A stretch of DNA of 64,000 nt from Amyelois transitella (lineage: Eukaryota > Arthropoda > Insecta > Lepidoptera > Pyralidae): positions 1,975,501 to 2,039,500 of the forward strand of contig NC_083505.1 of the NCBI RefSeq assembly GCF_032362555.1. The letters are read 5' to 3'. Made by a program: the position numbers and the translations under genes. Under the pieces are notes generated by a model. That model did not search any database and was not told where the DNA came from. It saw nothing but the letters and a program-made list of their open reading frames with translations. Of this stretch, positions 24,801 through 35,500 are shown piece after piece; the first letter of the stretch is position 1, and each line of letters opens with the position of its first letter.

Positions 24801-27800
24801 TTCTATCATTAAGCCAAATAGCTGAACGTGGCCATTCAGTCCTTTCAAGACTGTTGGCTCTGTCTACCCCGCAAGGGATATAGACGTGAACATATGTATG
24901 TATGTATGTTAAAACTCATCTTATATATAAAATTCTCGTGTTACAATGTTTGTTCCCGTACTCCTCCGAGACGGCTTGACTGATTCTCATGAAATTTTGT
25001 GAGCATATTGAATAGGTCGTTGAGAATCGGCCAACATCCCTCATTCCTCTTCATCATTTTCATACCCCTTTGTGATAAGGGTTGTCTCTCTCTTAACTCT
25101 TAACATTTTTTTAACTAGAAATTATTTTTAAAATTAATTATATGGCAAAACAATGTTTTCCGGGACAGCTTTTTTTATTACACCCGCCCCGGGTAACATA
25201 TATACATATAAAAATTTCTCTTGAATCAGTCTATCTTTTAAAAAAACTTTTAAAGATCTAAACATATATACATAGGGGGCAGTCACGCGTCCACCACCAT
25301 ATCGAACTGCTTCACCACTTTTAAATAAAGATTTCTTACTAAATACGAACGCTTGTGGCGCCATCTATACGTAATAATACCGAAAATTGATAAAACAAAG
25401 TTTCATCTGACTGAAAAAAAAAATACCTCTTCTGATTCAACTTTGCGTTAAATAAAAAAAATATAGAGACATAGCCTATATTTGGAGTGTTCTTATAGTC
25501 TACAGAAATGTACATACCATTAGAATTCTGCGTATGTTCCTCCTGCCTGCCCTGGGTGGCTGCAGCTGCGATGTGTTCCGGGGTGGGCAGCTCGCTCAGA
25601 TCCATCTCCTGGCCAGCCTTGTAAGCGTCTACCACCAGATCGAACTGCTTCACCACCTTCAAGTACTCTAATGCTAGGGTCTTGTCACCGGCATGCTTGC
25701 TGGCTAGAGCAGCCGCTTTAAATTCTTCTTTACGCTCTAGAAGATGGTATAAGGGTGGTTAAACAACAACAACCCCTTGCGGGGTAGACAGAGCCAACAG
25801 AAGACTGAAAAGCCGCTGTAGGCTGTATTCATTACTACTAAGTAATCATTGCTACTTTATGTAATATAATATATAATAATTAATTATTTTAATCATTGTC
25901 ATATTCCAATATTAAATGTATCATAATTGAATGTTAATAATGTATAATAATTGTATATAATTCTATTTTAAATTTATCTTGTAAGCATTTTGGATATAAT
26001 ATCTGTTAGCTTGTAAGATGTATTGAATAAATAAATAAATACACTACTGTCGCTTAAAGTACAGTCAGTAGCATAACAACCTTCCCATATTCACAGAAAC
26101 TTGTCCTGTATCACTACGCTCTAGAGTTATCTATGCACCAACTCTATGTGCAGTTAAGTGTACTGAGCGCGGCCTTTCAGTCTTCTGATGACTGTTGGCT
26201 CTGTCTACCCCGCAAGGGATATAGACGTGATTATATGTATGCATGTAAATATATAAAAACTCACTTAAAATAATCAGCAGCCCTTGTTGTCTTTCTGGGG
26301 ATAATTCTTCCACTGGGGGAGGGGGCGGTGGATTCTTGGGTTCCGGCAAACATGGCGGTTCTTCCGGGGCCGTTGGTTCCTCTGGTGCCGAAGGTACTTC
26401 GGGGGTGGGAGGTAATTCTCTGGCTGGTGGTTCGGGTATCGGTGCTGGTGGCTCCGCGACTCTGGGCGGAGGTTGTGGTGGCTGCGCCCCGTCTGTGGGT
26501 TTCCCCAGACTGACTGGTGGTGGGATATCCTCGTCGTTGATAGGCCGGCCGGCCTTCGCTTGCTTCAGTAGTTCGTTGAGGGTTTTGAGGCCGCGACCGA
26601 ATCTAGGGAAATGATTAATTATTGAAAACGACTTCGTCCGCATGGAAACCCTATCAATCCCGCGGGAACTCCGGGATAAAAAGTTAGCCTATATGTTATT
26701 CTGGGTCTTCAGCTACAGCTACATTCTAAATTTCATCGTAATCGGTTCAGTAGTATTTGCGTGAAATAATAACAAACATCCATACTGATATACTCACAAA
26801 CTTTCGCATTTATAATATTAGTAGGATAAGAAACACTGAATGAAGTATTGTAATTCATCACTCGGTTAATAACAGGTTTTACAGAATGTGTTAATTTGAT
26901 ATTCATATACAATCTTTTTCTTCCTTCTGGTTTTGGTCTCAGTTACATCCTAAACTCGGAGCCTTTTGACCAAGATCCTGGCTTCGGTGAGTCAGGTTTT
27001 AACACGAAGCAACTTCCATTTGACCTCCACAATCTTTGCTGGGGAACCTAACTTGTATTGGATCATGGTTCAATTTGTAATAGATTATACACATTAGACT
27101 CATCAATTTACCTTCTGGCCCTGCTGCTTTCCCCATTAGCCTTTGCAGATTTCTCAGCAAGAGAATAATTTGATATCCTGTCTTGCAGCAGGCTTATGGT
27201 ACTGCTTTGTCCACTGACGGGAGGAGGAGGGGCGGCGCGGGGGACGCGGGGAGGGGGCGCGGGCGCCTCGTCGTCTTCAATCGCTAGTTCTTGTAACTCG
27301 TTTAGCAGGTCTGGGTCGTTCTCATCACCTTCAATGAAAAGAGACATACATAATCACCTTATCCATTGCGGGGTAGACAGAGCCAATAGTCTTGAAAAGA
27401 CACACATTCAGCTGTATGACTTAATGGTGGGAATGAAATACAGGTTGCTAGCCCCTCACCTAAAAGAAGAATCCCAAGTAAATTAGCCTTTTCCTTAATC
27501 ACCTTTTAGAACATCTATGGGAAAGGTGAATTTGGTAAAAGTATTAAAAAACAAAAATCACCAATTTACCCACCCATGTTAATAAAACTAAATGAAAGTA
27601 TGTATGAAGTTTCTTCTGTTTACTGTGTACTAGGTACTTTGTCCTTATTTGACTAACTTCCTTGTTTGTTTGTTTGTGAACTCTTTATTGCACATAAGAA
27701 AGTAATATAAAATATTACAAAACAAATATTGGATTAAGAAGAATTTGTATAATGGCGGACTTAACCCAATCTAAGGCTTTCTTCCAGTCAACCAAATGTC

Positions 27801-28785
27801 TTTGTAGATTTTAAATAATACAGATTCATATTAATTAAGGAAATGCACATCCAATGTACAGTAGGTGAAAAAGTACACCACCTTTTGCATACTTTTCTAT
27901 GTAGCCATATGTACTCTCATGTGTGGGATCTATCTACCACATACCTGAACCAACATCATCATCAGATGGCACATCCTTCAGACTAGCAGCGATCATGGCA
28001 TCAAGACTTGAAGCTGGCATGGGCGCCGGTTTCCTGGGCCGAGACCTCTTGGGGCCCCCACCACTGATGGCTGCCAACTCAGCTTCAAGGTCTATGTCAT
28101 CGTCAGATAGATCCATTGGCTTGTCTGCATCGTCTAGACTTGGGATGTCTAGGAGGCCAAACTAAAATGGAAGGTAAAATGTATTTATTGTGTTCACCCA
28201 AAACATCAAGTCCTTCACTCTGTAGCATTGTGGGATATGTAAATTAAAAAAAAAATATTATTTCAAAAACACAATTGTTAAATACTTAATTCATGTTGCA
28301 ATACATCAAATACAATGTGTTAGGTTTTTTTTCCTATTAAAAATGTATATATAATTTTAATAGTAATTCTGATAAATATATGCAAAAAAAAACAGATGAA
28401 CAGTATTTAAATTAGTTCCAATAAGAAAATATATTAGGAACTGTATTTGTTTTATATCAAAATGTATCTTGTAAAATTTATAGTGAAGTTTTTAAATGTC
28501 GAATTGTCCTCAAGTACACATAATTTCAGATTCAAAATACCTTGAAACCTGAAAGGCTAAGATCTTTGTTTACAAATGAAGTTTCAAACAGCTGATTTAT
28601 TATTTTATTTTAAATGTGTTCCTGTTTACACCACTTGTATATAACATTGTAATCGACCGTTAGGAATCACTTTTACACCATGTTAGAATGATATCAAAGC
28701 AAGAAGTCTAGTCGCAAACAATATAAAAGCAATGACTCACTTGCGACAAATTGGTTTTCTTCCCGGAACTAGGTTTTCTAGACAT
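9866..28785 (-). CDS. l(2)gd1: CC2D1/Lgd: DM14 and C2 domain protein (complete, 14 coding exons)
   Basis: Coding exons in gene order: 28785-28741, 28161-27945, 27328-27112, 26602-26265, 25736-25518, 24660-24566, 23778-23614, 19678-19510, 16049-15911, 15610-15377, 12024-11847, 11442-11291, 10452-10362, 9985-9866. All have AG/GT borders and matching phases and give 2379 nt (792 aa). The start is [10 protein letters not shown]; the end is HRWLVIDN and a stop. Four DM14 repeats lie near residues 135-190, 270-330, 364-425 and 472-525, with typical blocks such as [18 protein letters not shown] Pro/Glu-rich linker separates the first two, and a C2 domain covers about 625-735 (core [10 protein letters not shown]). 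Known role of the family: a cytosolic, membrane-binding regulator of endosomal ESCRT-III (Shrub/CHMP4 binding through DM14) that prevents ectopic Notch activation. It is head-to-head with the dynein light intermediate chain gene. Most of its introns hold transposon copies. UTR limits are not determined. Confidence 0.95.
10789..10980 (-). repeat. Diverged second copy of the Lgd exon 13 acceptor and 5' end
   Basis: On the minus strand this matches intron 12, the acceptor and the first ~45 bp of exon 13 (10398-10600). It keeps TGTAG and an open frame [14 protein letters not shown] beside the real [14 protein letters not shown]. Identity drops beyond the exon start, and no donor follows. Confidence 0.85.
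11545..11828. repeat. Two S1 fragments joined head to head
   Basis: A minus-strand piece (11545-11737) meets a plus-strand 3' piece (11738-11828) exactly at the internal CGCCTTTTACG. The plus-strand tail ends about 15 bp from the Lgd exon 11 donor. Confidence 0.8.
12066..12218. repeat. Rearranged S1 fragments in opposite orientations
   Basis: A minus 3' end (12066-12122) is fused to a plus internal part (12126-12218). Confidence 0.7.
12225..12600 (+). repeat. Unclassified lepidopteran-type interspersed repeat
   Basis: Contains TTGTCTGTCTGTCTGTATGT and GGTTCGATTTTGATGAAACT, then TTTTATCCCG, features of widespread insect repeats. No coding frame. Confidence 0.6.
13494..14136 (-). mobile_element. 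5'-truncated RTE-like LINE (LINE-B), full 3' end and target duplication
   Basis: It has a 10-bp target duplication CCGATAACTA at 13484-13493 and 14137-14146. The ORF is the C-terminal part of a reverse transcriptase ([34 protein letters not shown]) and ends [13 protein letters not shown]. The stop is followed almost at once by (TATG)n, so there is effectively no 3' UTR. The last codons form a hairpin shared with the TATG-tailed SINE family. Confidence 0.88.
13517..14086 (-). pseudogene. LINE-B reverse transcriptase C-terminus (189 codons, open)
   Basis: The frame is undamaged but lacks the catalytic YADD region and the endonuclease because the insertion is 5'-truncated. The same C-terminal codons ([20 protein letters not shown]) recur at 3016-3105 and, decayed, at 52950-53045. 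Confidence 0.85.
15706..15890. other. Unexplained GC-richer block in Lgd intron 9
   Basis: An open frame of 60 codons ([16 protein letters not shown]...) without splice context. It is probably part of an unrecognised repeat. Confidence 0.35.
16170..16330 (-). repeat. Jockey-like LINE 3' UTR fragment upstream of the main LINE
   Basis: The reverse orientation of GAAGCGGCGGAACAAACTAC. A different LINE 3' end (16536-16640) follows. Confidence 0.75.
16852..18280. mobile_element. Non-autonomous hAT element inserted in the LINE
   Basis: The ends TAGCGATGGGCGATT and AATCGCCCATCGCTA are a perfect 15-bp terminal inverted repeat of hAT type (YARNG start). They are flanked by the 8-bp target duplication TCCCAATG (16844-16851 and 18281-18288). 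No transposase frame is visible in the 1429 bp. Both ends are rich in ATCGA/TCGAT words, likely subterminal transposase-binding repeats. Confidence 0.92.
18289..18983 (+). pseudogene. C-terminal part of a jockey-like LINE reverse transcriptase
   Basis: An open stretch of about 230 codons, in frame with the RT fragment at 16645-16851 once the hAT insertion and one copy of the target duplication are discounted. The frame itself has no lesions. It is broken only by the insertion and the missing 5' end. Confidence 0.8.
19755..19985 (+). repeat. LINE 3' end-type repeat, copy 1
   Basis: Shares AACTGGATNTGNAACCATGA, TTCCCNTGCAAA and GTCGCTTCGC with 62330-62600. Confidence 0.7.
20645..20673. repeat. 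13-bp perfect hairpin inside the MULE-like element
   Basis: CAGAAAAAGCACT and AGTGCTTTTTCTG flank a 3-nt loop. Confidence 0.9.
21236..21283. repeat. Perfect 22-bp hairpin inside the MULE-like element
   Basis: Arms 21236-21257 and 21262-21283 are exact inverted copies around a TAAT loop. The arm would have been coding (MPDLMPL...), so it looks like an inverted duplication of coding sequence. Confidence 0.95.
22121..22290 (-). repeat. S1 SINE-like repeat, head missing
   Basis: Tail and body up to the TACGACATCC block, in Lgd intron 7. Confidence 0.8.
22371..22905. repeat. Diverged tandem duplication (~300-bp unit)
   Basis: 22371-22612 and 22676-22905 share AATCCACGGTGACG, CAGCGCCATCT and ACGTCTTTATCCCTTACGGG in order. 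Confidence 0.8.
23283..23585. mobile_element. hAT-type MITE (303 bp) next to the Lgd exon 7 donor
   Basis: The terminal inverted repeat TAGGGTTGCCATC/GATGGCAACCCTA is flanked by the 8-bp target duplication ATTGTGAC (23275-23282 and 23586-23593). The interior is non-coding, with GTCCGGGG-rich ends. The exon 7 donor GT (23613-23612 on the minus strand) lies 27 bp away. Confidence 0.9.
24190..24415 (-). repeat. S1 SINE-like repeat, diverged
   Basis: An older copy with many substitutions, in Lgd intron 6. Confidence 0.75.
24727..24909 (+). repeat. S1 SINE-like repeat, 5'-truncated
   Basis: Starts at TAAGGGATAGGCTTAC; complete 3' end and (TATG)n. Confidence 0.88.
24915..25285. repeat. Unclassified interspersed repeat in Lgd intron 5
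   Basis: ATATATAAAATTCTCGTGTT and GATTCTCATGAAATTTTGTG are typical of a common lepidopteran repeat. Confidence 0.6.
25286..25325 (-). repeat. Stray 38-bp fragment of Lgd exon 5 in intron 5
   Basis: GCGTCCACCACCATATCGAA and following bases match exon 5 at about 25625-25663, with about four differences in 38. Only coding sequence is copied, with no intron flank. It lies beside the repeat at 24915-25285. Confidence 0.8.
26143..26250 (+). repeat. S1 SINE-like repeat, 5'-truncated, beside the Lgd exon 4 donor
   Basis: The tail ends about 15 bp from the donor at 26264. Confidence 0.82.
26628..26826 (+). repeat. RTE-type 3' end repeat beside the Lgd exon 4 acceptor
   Basis: Lacks the first ~15 bp and begins 25 bp from the acceptor AG at 26604-26603. 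Confidence 0.85.
27345..27531 (-). repeat. S1 SINE-like repeat upstream of the Lgd exon 3 acceptor
   Basis: Sense to the gene. Its tail ends about 15 bp before the acceptor AG (27330-27329). The body is decayed and the head is missing. Confidence 0.8.
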
Positions 28786-29509
28786 TTTAGACAGTTATTT
28801 AACGTCACGATTTATAGTTAAAGTTGATTGTACAACACAATATGATTATTCAAGTAAAATAACTTGCATTTGTAGCAGTATTTTACTGTTTATTTTTCTT
28901 TGGTATTTCTTTTCTTGTGCGCGAGCATAAACTTCTTGTTCCTTTTATTTTAATTAACCCTAAAAACTTCGATTCCTTTCTTTTTTGTGAGCAAAATTCG
29001 CACTAAATAATACTTGATAAATGCTAAATCAGAACAATTGCTGGTTTTGTATTAAAATGGAACAAGCAAAATGACAGCTTAGATTGATGACTGTGACATT
29101 TTAATCAATGCGTAAAGTGGTATTTGCTATTATCTTCGTCTGAATTTAATATTAAAAAGTAATATTGCCAGCTTCGTGAAAAATAAAAAATAGGAGTTTC
29201 TTCAAGATTTCAACGGTACATAGAAGTAATCTCCAAAATAAAATTGTGCCAATAAAAGTGTTATACATATATGCATTAAAGTTAAATTTGACAAAACTTA
29301 AATTTTTAAAAGGAAATAACAAGTGGCTATCGTTTTATTATTTTTATTGGTAGTTTTTAGGATGCCACATTTAAAATTTATTGGTAGCAATTTCATTGTA
29401 CGCATTGAAACACAAGTATCATCGCAAGAGTGACGTATGAACAGCCGAAGAAACGAAAACGAAAGAAAAGCCTTTCTGTGCCGTTGTTATCTTCTAAAAT
29501 TACTGAAGA
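28786..29509. promoter_or_regulatory. Shared divergent promoter region of the Lgd and Dlic genes
   Basis: The 724 bp between the two start codons must hold both 5' UTRs and both promoters unless upstream non-coding exons exist. It is AT-rich and has no recognised transposon copy, unlike almost every neighbouring interval. No TATA box or initiator could be assigned with confidence. Confidence 0.6.
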
Positions 29510-32500
29510 ATGGAGACAAACGGCCAGGCTAATGGGCTTAAATCTAAAAAGAAAGACAACAACGATGCAAAGGACAATTTGTGGTAACAATTCACTGTTA
29601 ATTCTACGTCTAACATGCAGTCCCCATATAGGGGGATCCAATGTGTCACACCTACGTGATGTCAAGCTTCATACCTGAGAAATGTGTGACCTAGCTGCTA
29701 CGTTTACCTTTGTATGTAAAACGGCTGTGAAATGGTTTCATATTTGGTGATAGTGAAACATTTTGTGAGAACAATGTGGCATCTGTGCTACTGTCAGATA
29801 TATCGCGTTTCGATCTCGTCGGATACAATGAACCATTCTCTCTTGCAGGTCTGCAATATTAGAAGAGGTCCAAAATCAAGGGAACACAAAACTACCTTCA
29901 AACAAAAATGTGTTAGTTTTGGGTGACAATGAAACTGGCAAAACAACTCTGGTAGCTAAATTACAAGGTGTTGAGGATCCGAAAAAAGGATCAGCACTCG
30001 AATACGCGTACATAGATGTTAGAGATGAGTATCGGGATGGTAAGTAGACTTTCGGATTGCTTAGTTTCATTGAGGTTATGTAGACTAACAACAAAGTGAA
30101 TGCCAATTAGATCTAGGTTAATGAGAAACAGTTTGTTGTCAATATTCGTCTACAAGAAATGCAATATTTTATCAATATTGAAACAAAAATTTATGCAGTT
30201 TTCTTATAAACTTTGTTCACTGAAATAAAAGTGTGTGTGTTCAGTCAATGGCAGATAAACTGGACCCTCTGTTCATGTAAATAAACTAAAACAATAAGTT
30301 CAGCTTCTCTGCAGCAAACTGTAGTTTATATTTACATCTTCATTGTATTATATGTAATCAAAACAAAATCACTTGTTTGCATTAGCAAACAAATGTGTAT
30401 AAAACCTTGTGATTACAATTAGATTTTTTATTTTTATATATGTAGAATTAATTAGAATATTAATTCCACATAAATAAAAATAAAACATCAAAATTTAAGT
30501 TATTTTAACCTACAATTATATTACTTATCTAAATCTAAAAATATTAATGGTTGAAAAGCTAATCTTGTAATTTAGATATGTCTACAACTAACTTTGAGGC
30601 TTACTCAATCTGTGTAATTTGTTCCATAGGCACCTATAGGATAAATAAATATATATTTATTTTTTATTTATTTATAGTTATTCAGTATCATGACTTAACA
30701 AGGAAGTTTATTATGCATGAACATCCGATGTCAAATATAGGCTCTTTTAGTGAGAAATTCCTATGGGAATGGGCCAAATGAGAAACTTTTTATTCAACAC
30801 TGTTCAAACTGCCAATGAAAGCTAGTGAGTTCAGTAAATTGCTACTTAACCAAAAACATTTCTAAACCATGACATTCCCGGCGATGTGCATTTGCGACTT
30901 AATTACCTAATTTGCATATTAAATTCATCTGGTTTCATTGTGATTCCAACTGCTCTCTATTGAATGCAGCTATCTCTAGAATGAGTTCATTCAAAAGGTC
31001 AAGTGTCACCTCATTTTTTAATTTGATAATATTTGTTTGTTTTTATATTTATTATCCCATGTTCAAAGAAAAAAATGTTATAGTATGGATTAAAAAGTTA
31101 TCATATGTATTGCTAATAATTTCATAAGTATTTTATAGAGCCATTGAAACTGCATGAGTGTATTTAAACTTTATTAAACTATTTATCTAGAAGAGTTAAA
31201 AATATTTGCAGCAGTTTTACACCACTTTTTCCGCACTGACGCTTTGGAAGTGGCAGTAAACTAAGTAATAAGTAAATTATTTGAAGTCAACCAATGTTGT
31301 GAAACCATAAGACATGACAATTATTAAGTGATGTTGAAATGTCCCTTATTAATAAATATTTGTTATAAAGAGATCTTGGACGTTCACTATAATTGATCAA
31401 ATTCCACCATAAATTTTAAATTGTTTATATTGTCATATGCAAAGAATAGAATAGAATAGATTTAATTTATAATACAAGTTTGAGCCATTATTTGTGTTCG
31501 CATCACATCAACATCACAAAAATTTTGTCATCAGATCAAACCCGGCTCAGCGTGTGGGTCCTGGACGGTGATCCAGGGCACACGAACCTGCTCAAGTTCG
31601 CTCTCAGCGAGGAGACGTTCCCCCATACCCTGGTCGTTCTCACAGTCGCCATGACGACCCCCTGGGGTATACTGGATCAGTTACAGAGCTGGGCGTCAGT
31701 GCTTGGCGACCACATAGACAAATTGGATCTCACACCAGGTAATTTTTTTTCGTCACGTGAAGCTTGTTAACAATATTGTAAGCAAAAATTCCATTCTTCT
31801 CGCCAAAGACTTCCAAACTGAGACAAAATCATAATGTATTTATTGTGCAACACAGGTTACAAAGGCTGTTAATATCGTGATCATTCGCGTGAGCTATCCT
31901 AATGGACGTATGTAGGTACATACAATAACTTACTAGAAATAAATATTAATGTGAAAAGTTACAAGCAATTAAAATAATATGTCATAGAAATAAAAATAAA
32001 ATAAAAATTACAAAAATCTATTTTATTATTGAGCGCTATTGTCAATTAACAAATTAAATTCCTGCATCGCGCAGAATAATAACACAGTTTGTTTATTCTT
32101 TTTTAAAATATTTATTTCAAGGTTTGAGCCTGCCAATCAATAAACAATTTTTTTTTAATAATGACAAACATATAATAAATGAGGTCAATTATACACTGAT
32201 GACTTTATTAAAAACATTTTAAACAATACTATTGCGCTTAAAAATAGGATCTTAACACCTGTTCAGTTAAAATTTGTGTATTTTATTTATTTATTTAATC
32301 TAATCCGACTTAATTCTAATTAATAAGTTAAGGTCCGCGTTTATTTTGCGACAGTGACTCACGCATTACGTCACACCGTCGTAACATCGCGGTCGGAATT
32401 GTGTCACAAAACAACAAGTACAAAACTTAATCTATGTACAAAGTGTGCTCAAACATACACAACAAAATCGATTACGGACTCGATATATTGGAATCAGAAC

Positions 32501-35500
32501 AGATAAATTTGAAGTGACAAGACAAACCGCTTGAGAGTTGAGACACGCGTCTGTGAACTTTTTTTTAACACTAGCGTAATTTTCTTAAGAAATTTACTAC
32601 TTAAATTATAAACGTAACCCATCAAAGAAATATGAAACAAATATATATATGTTTTCTTTGTAAATTAAGCATTCGGCTGATGTCACTATATATAATAGTT
32701 TGGAATAATTTAAAATTTGGTCCAGGTTTTTATGTAAACGCTGACGATATTCTCAAAATTTGATAAGTTCTTTCAAGTGTTAACTGAAGTTGAAGGCATC
32801 CTGTTTTATTCATAACACGATAGTTTAGTGCGACGTATATACAGACTGACTTCTGTATTTAACTGTTTTATGGTAGTGTTCGTTGTGAATATAAATATAT
32901 TACGATATCGTTTGTCATTAATTTATGTCACTATTTCGTGAGACATTTTTTTATAGCTTTATTATTCATTTATATTATTATATTATTATTTTGCAATAGA
33001 CGTTATTGAATGACACATTATCAGTTCTCTACATTTCAAACTACAAATTTCGTATACAAAGTCGAGAGATCGAGTAAATATACATATATAGGTATGTATA
33101 TACTCACGTTTATATCCCTTGGAGGTAGACAGAGCCAACAGTCTTGATAAGACTGAAAGGCCACATTCAGCTGTTTGCCTTAATGATAGAATTGAGATTC
33201 AAATAGTGACAGGTTGCTAGCCCATCGCCTAAAAGCAGAATCCCAAGTTTAAAAGCTTATCCAATAGTCGCCTTTAACGACACCCACGGGAACGAGATGG
33301 AGTGGTCCTATTCTTTTTTTTTATTGGTGCCAGGAACCACACGCCACTTTCTAGTATGAATTAATGAGCTTTTATTAAGTGCCTACTTGTTCTCTCTTCC
33401 AGAACATAGACTACAAAGTAAAAAGCAACAGGTTCAGAAATGGCAGAGGTACACGGAGCCAGGGGACGAATTGGAGCCCACAGCGTCTTCTCCCATGAAG
33501 AGGTCTTCCAGAAATCTATCGGACGACCTCGAGAATGGGGATGATGACGATAGCCCCCTCCCCGAAGGCGTTCTCACCACTAACCTGGGTCTGGATATAG
33601 TGGTCGTGGCCACCAAGGTGAATTAACTGACTTATAAATTCCTTTCGTTAGTCTGATGTCCTTATCCATTCACTCGACATGTCCACACCATCTCAACATA
33701 CCTTTTTTAATTTTGATCACCACATCCTGTTTAACACCATACATTTCTCTTATATCAATACTAGCTGCTCCCTGTGATTTTCGAGTTGAATCTACAATAA
33801 TGTGAAATAAATCAATATACTAATCATATGAAAAATTAACTTAAATATGTGACCTTACCTTATAACTGCAACTCATGCCTTGAGTTCATTCAAGTGACGA
33901 TAACTTTTTTTAGAGAACCGATTTTCAAGAAACAAAAAAAAAATTTTTGCTTTCTATTCTATTCATTTTAAGTGTCCCTCTATCCATTTCAGTCATAAAT
34001 ACTAAATGTACAGACAAAATAATTTTACTGTTTTATTATACATACATGCATAGATTATTAATTCAATCTTTTTTACACTAACTTTATTACTTTTATAATT
34101 TCGCAGACTGACTACATGAGCACGCTTGAAAAGGAGCACGATTACCGCGACGAGCACTTCGACTTCATGCAGCAGTGGATCCGACGGTTCTGTCTCCAAT
34201 ATGGCGCCGCGTTGTTCTACACCAGCGCCAAGGAGGACAAGAACTGCGATCTGCTATACAAGTACCTCACACATAGGATATACGGCCTGCCCTTCAGAAC
34301 TCCAGCTCTGATTGTGGAGAAGGACGCTGTTTTAATGTGAGTTCCTTTCGACTGTTGCTAAATAAGCTTCCAATATGGCGTCGAATTGTTCTGTACCAGC
34401 GCCAAAGAGGATACAACTTTGTTGGGTGTGAGTTGCTGTTTTTTCCCAATAAGTACCTAATCTAGGAGCCATTTCTAGCAAATAATGAGCATTATAATCT
34501 ACGGTTTGGCTACAATATGGCGCCGCGTTGTTCTACACCAGCGCCAAGGAGGACAAGAACTGCGATCTGCTATACAAGTACCTCACACATAGTATATACG
34601 GCCTGCCCTTCAGAACTCCAGCTCTTATTGTGGAGAAGGACGCTGTTTTAATGTGAGTTCCTTTCGACTGTTTCTAAATAACCTTCCAATATGGCGTCGA
34701 TTTGGTCGGTACCAACGCCAAAGAGGAAACAACTGTGTTGGATGTGAGTTGCTATGATTTTTTTATTTTTTCCCAAAAAGTACCTTATCTAGGAGCCATT
34801 TCTAGCAAATAATGAGCATTATAATCTACGGTTTGGCTACAATATGGCGCCGCGTTGTTCTACACCAGCGCCAAGGAGGACAAGAACTGCGATCTGCTAT
34901 ACAAGTACCTCACACATAGGATATACGGCCTGCCCTTCAGAACTCCAGCTCTGATTGTGGAGAAGGACGCTGTTTTAATGTGAGTTCCTTTCGACTGTTT
35001 CTAAGTAACGTTCCAATATGGCGTCGATTTGGTCGGTACCAACGCCAAAGAGTAAACAACTATGTTGGATGTGAGTTGCTGTTTTTTTTATTTTTTCCCA
35101 ATAAGTACCTTATCTAGGAGCCATTTCTAGCAAATAATGAGCATTATAATCTACGGTTTGGCTACAATATGGCGCCGCGTTGTTCTACACCAGCGCCAAG
35201 GAGGACAAGAACTGCGATCTGCTATACAAGTACCTCACACATAGGATATACGGCCTGCCCTTCAGAACTCCAGCTCTTATTGTGGAGAAGGACGCTGTTT
35301 TAATGTGAGTTCCTTTCGACTGTTTCTAAGTAACGTTCCAATATGGCGTCGATTTGGTCGGTACCAACGCCAAAGAGGAAAACACTGTGTTGGATGTGAG
35401 TTGCTGTTTTTTTATTTTTTCCCAATAAGTACCTTATCTAGGAGCCATTTCTAGCAAATAATGAGCATTATAATCTACGGTTTGGCTACAATATGGCGCC

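Noticed and set aside
26328..26614. Open frames on the plus strand over Lgd exon 4
   Set aside because: Antisense shadows of a Pro/Glu-rich coding exon; no splice or family support.
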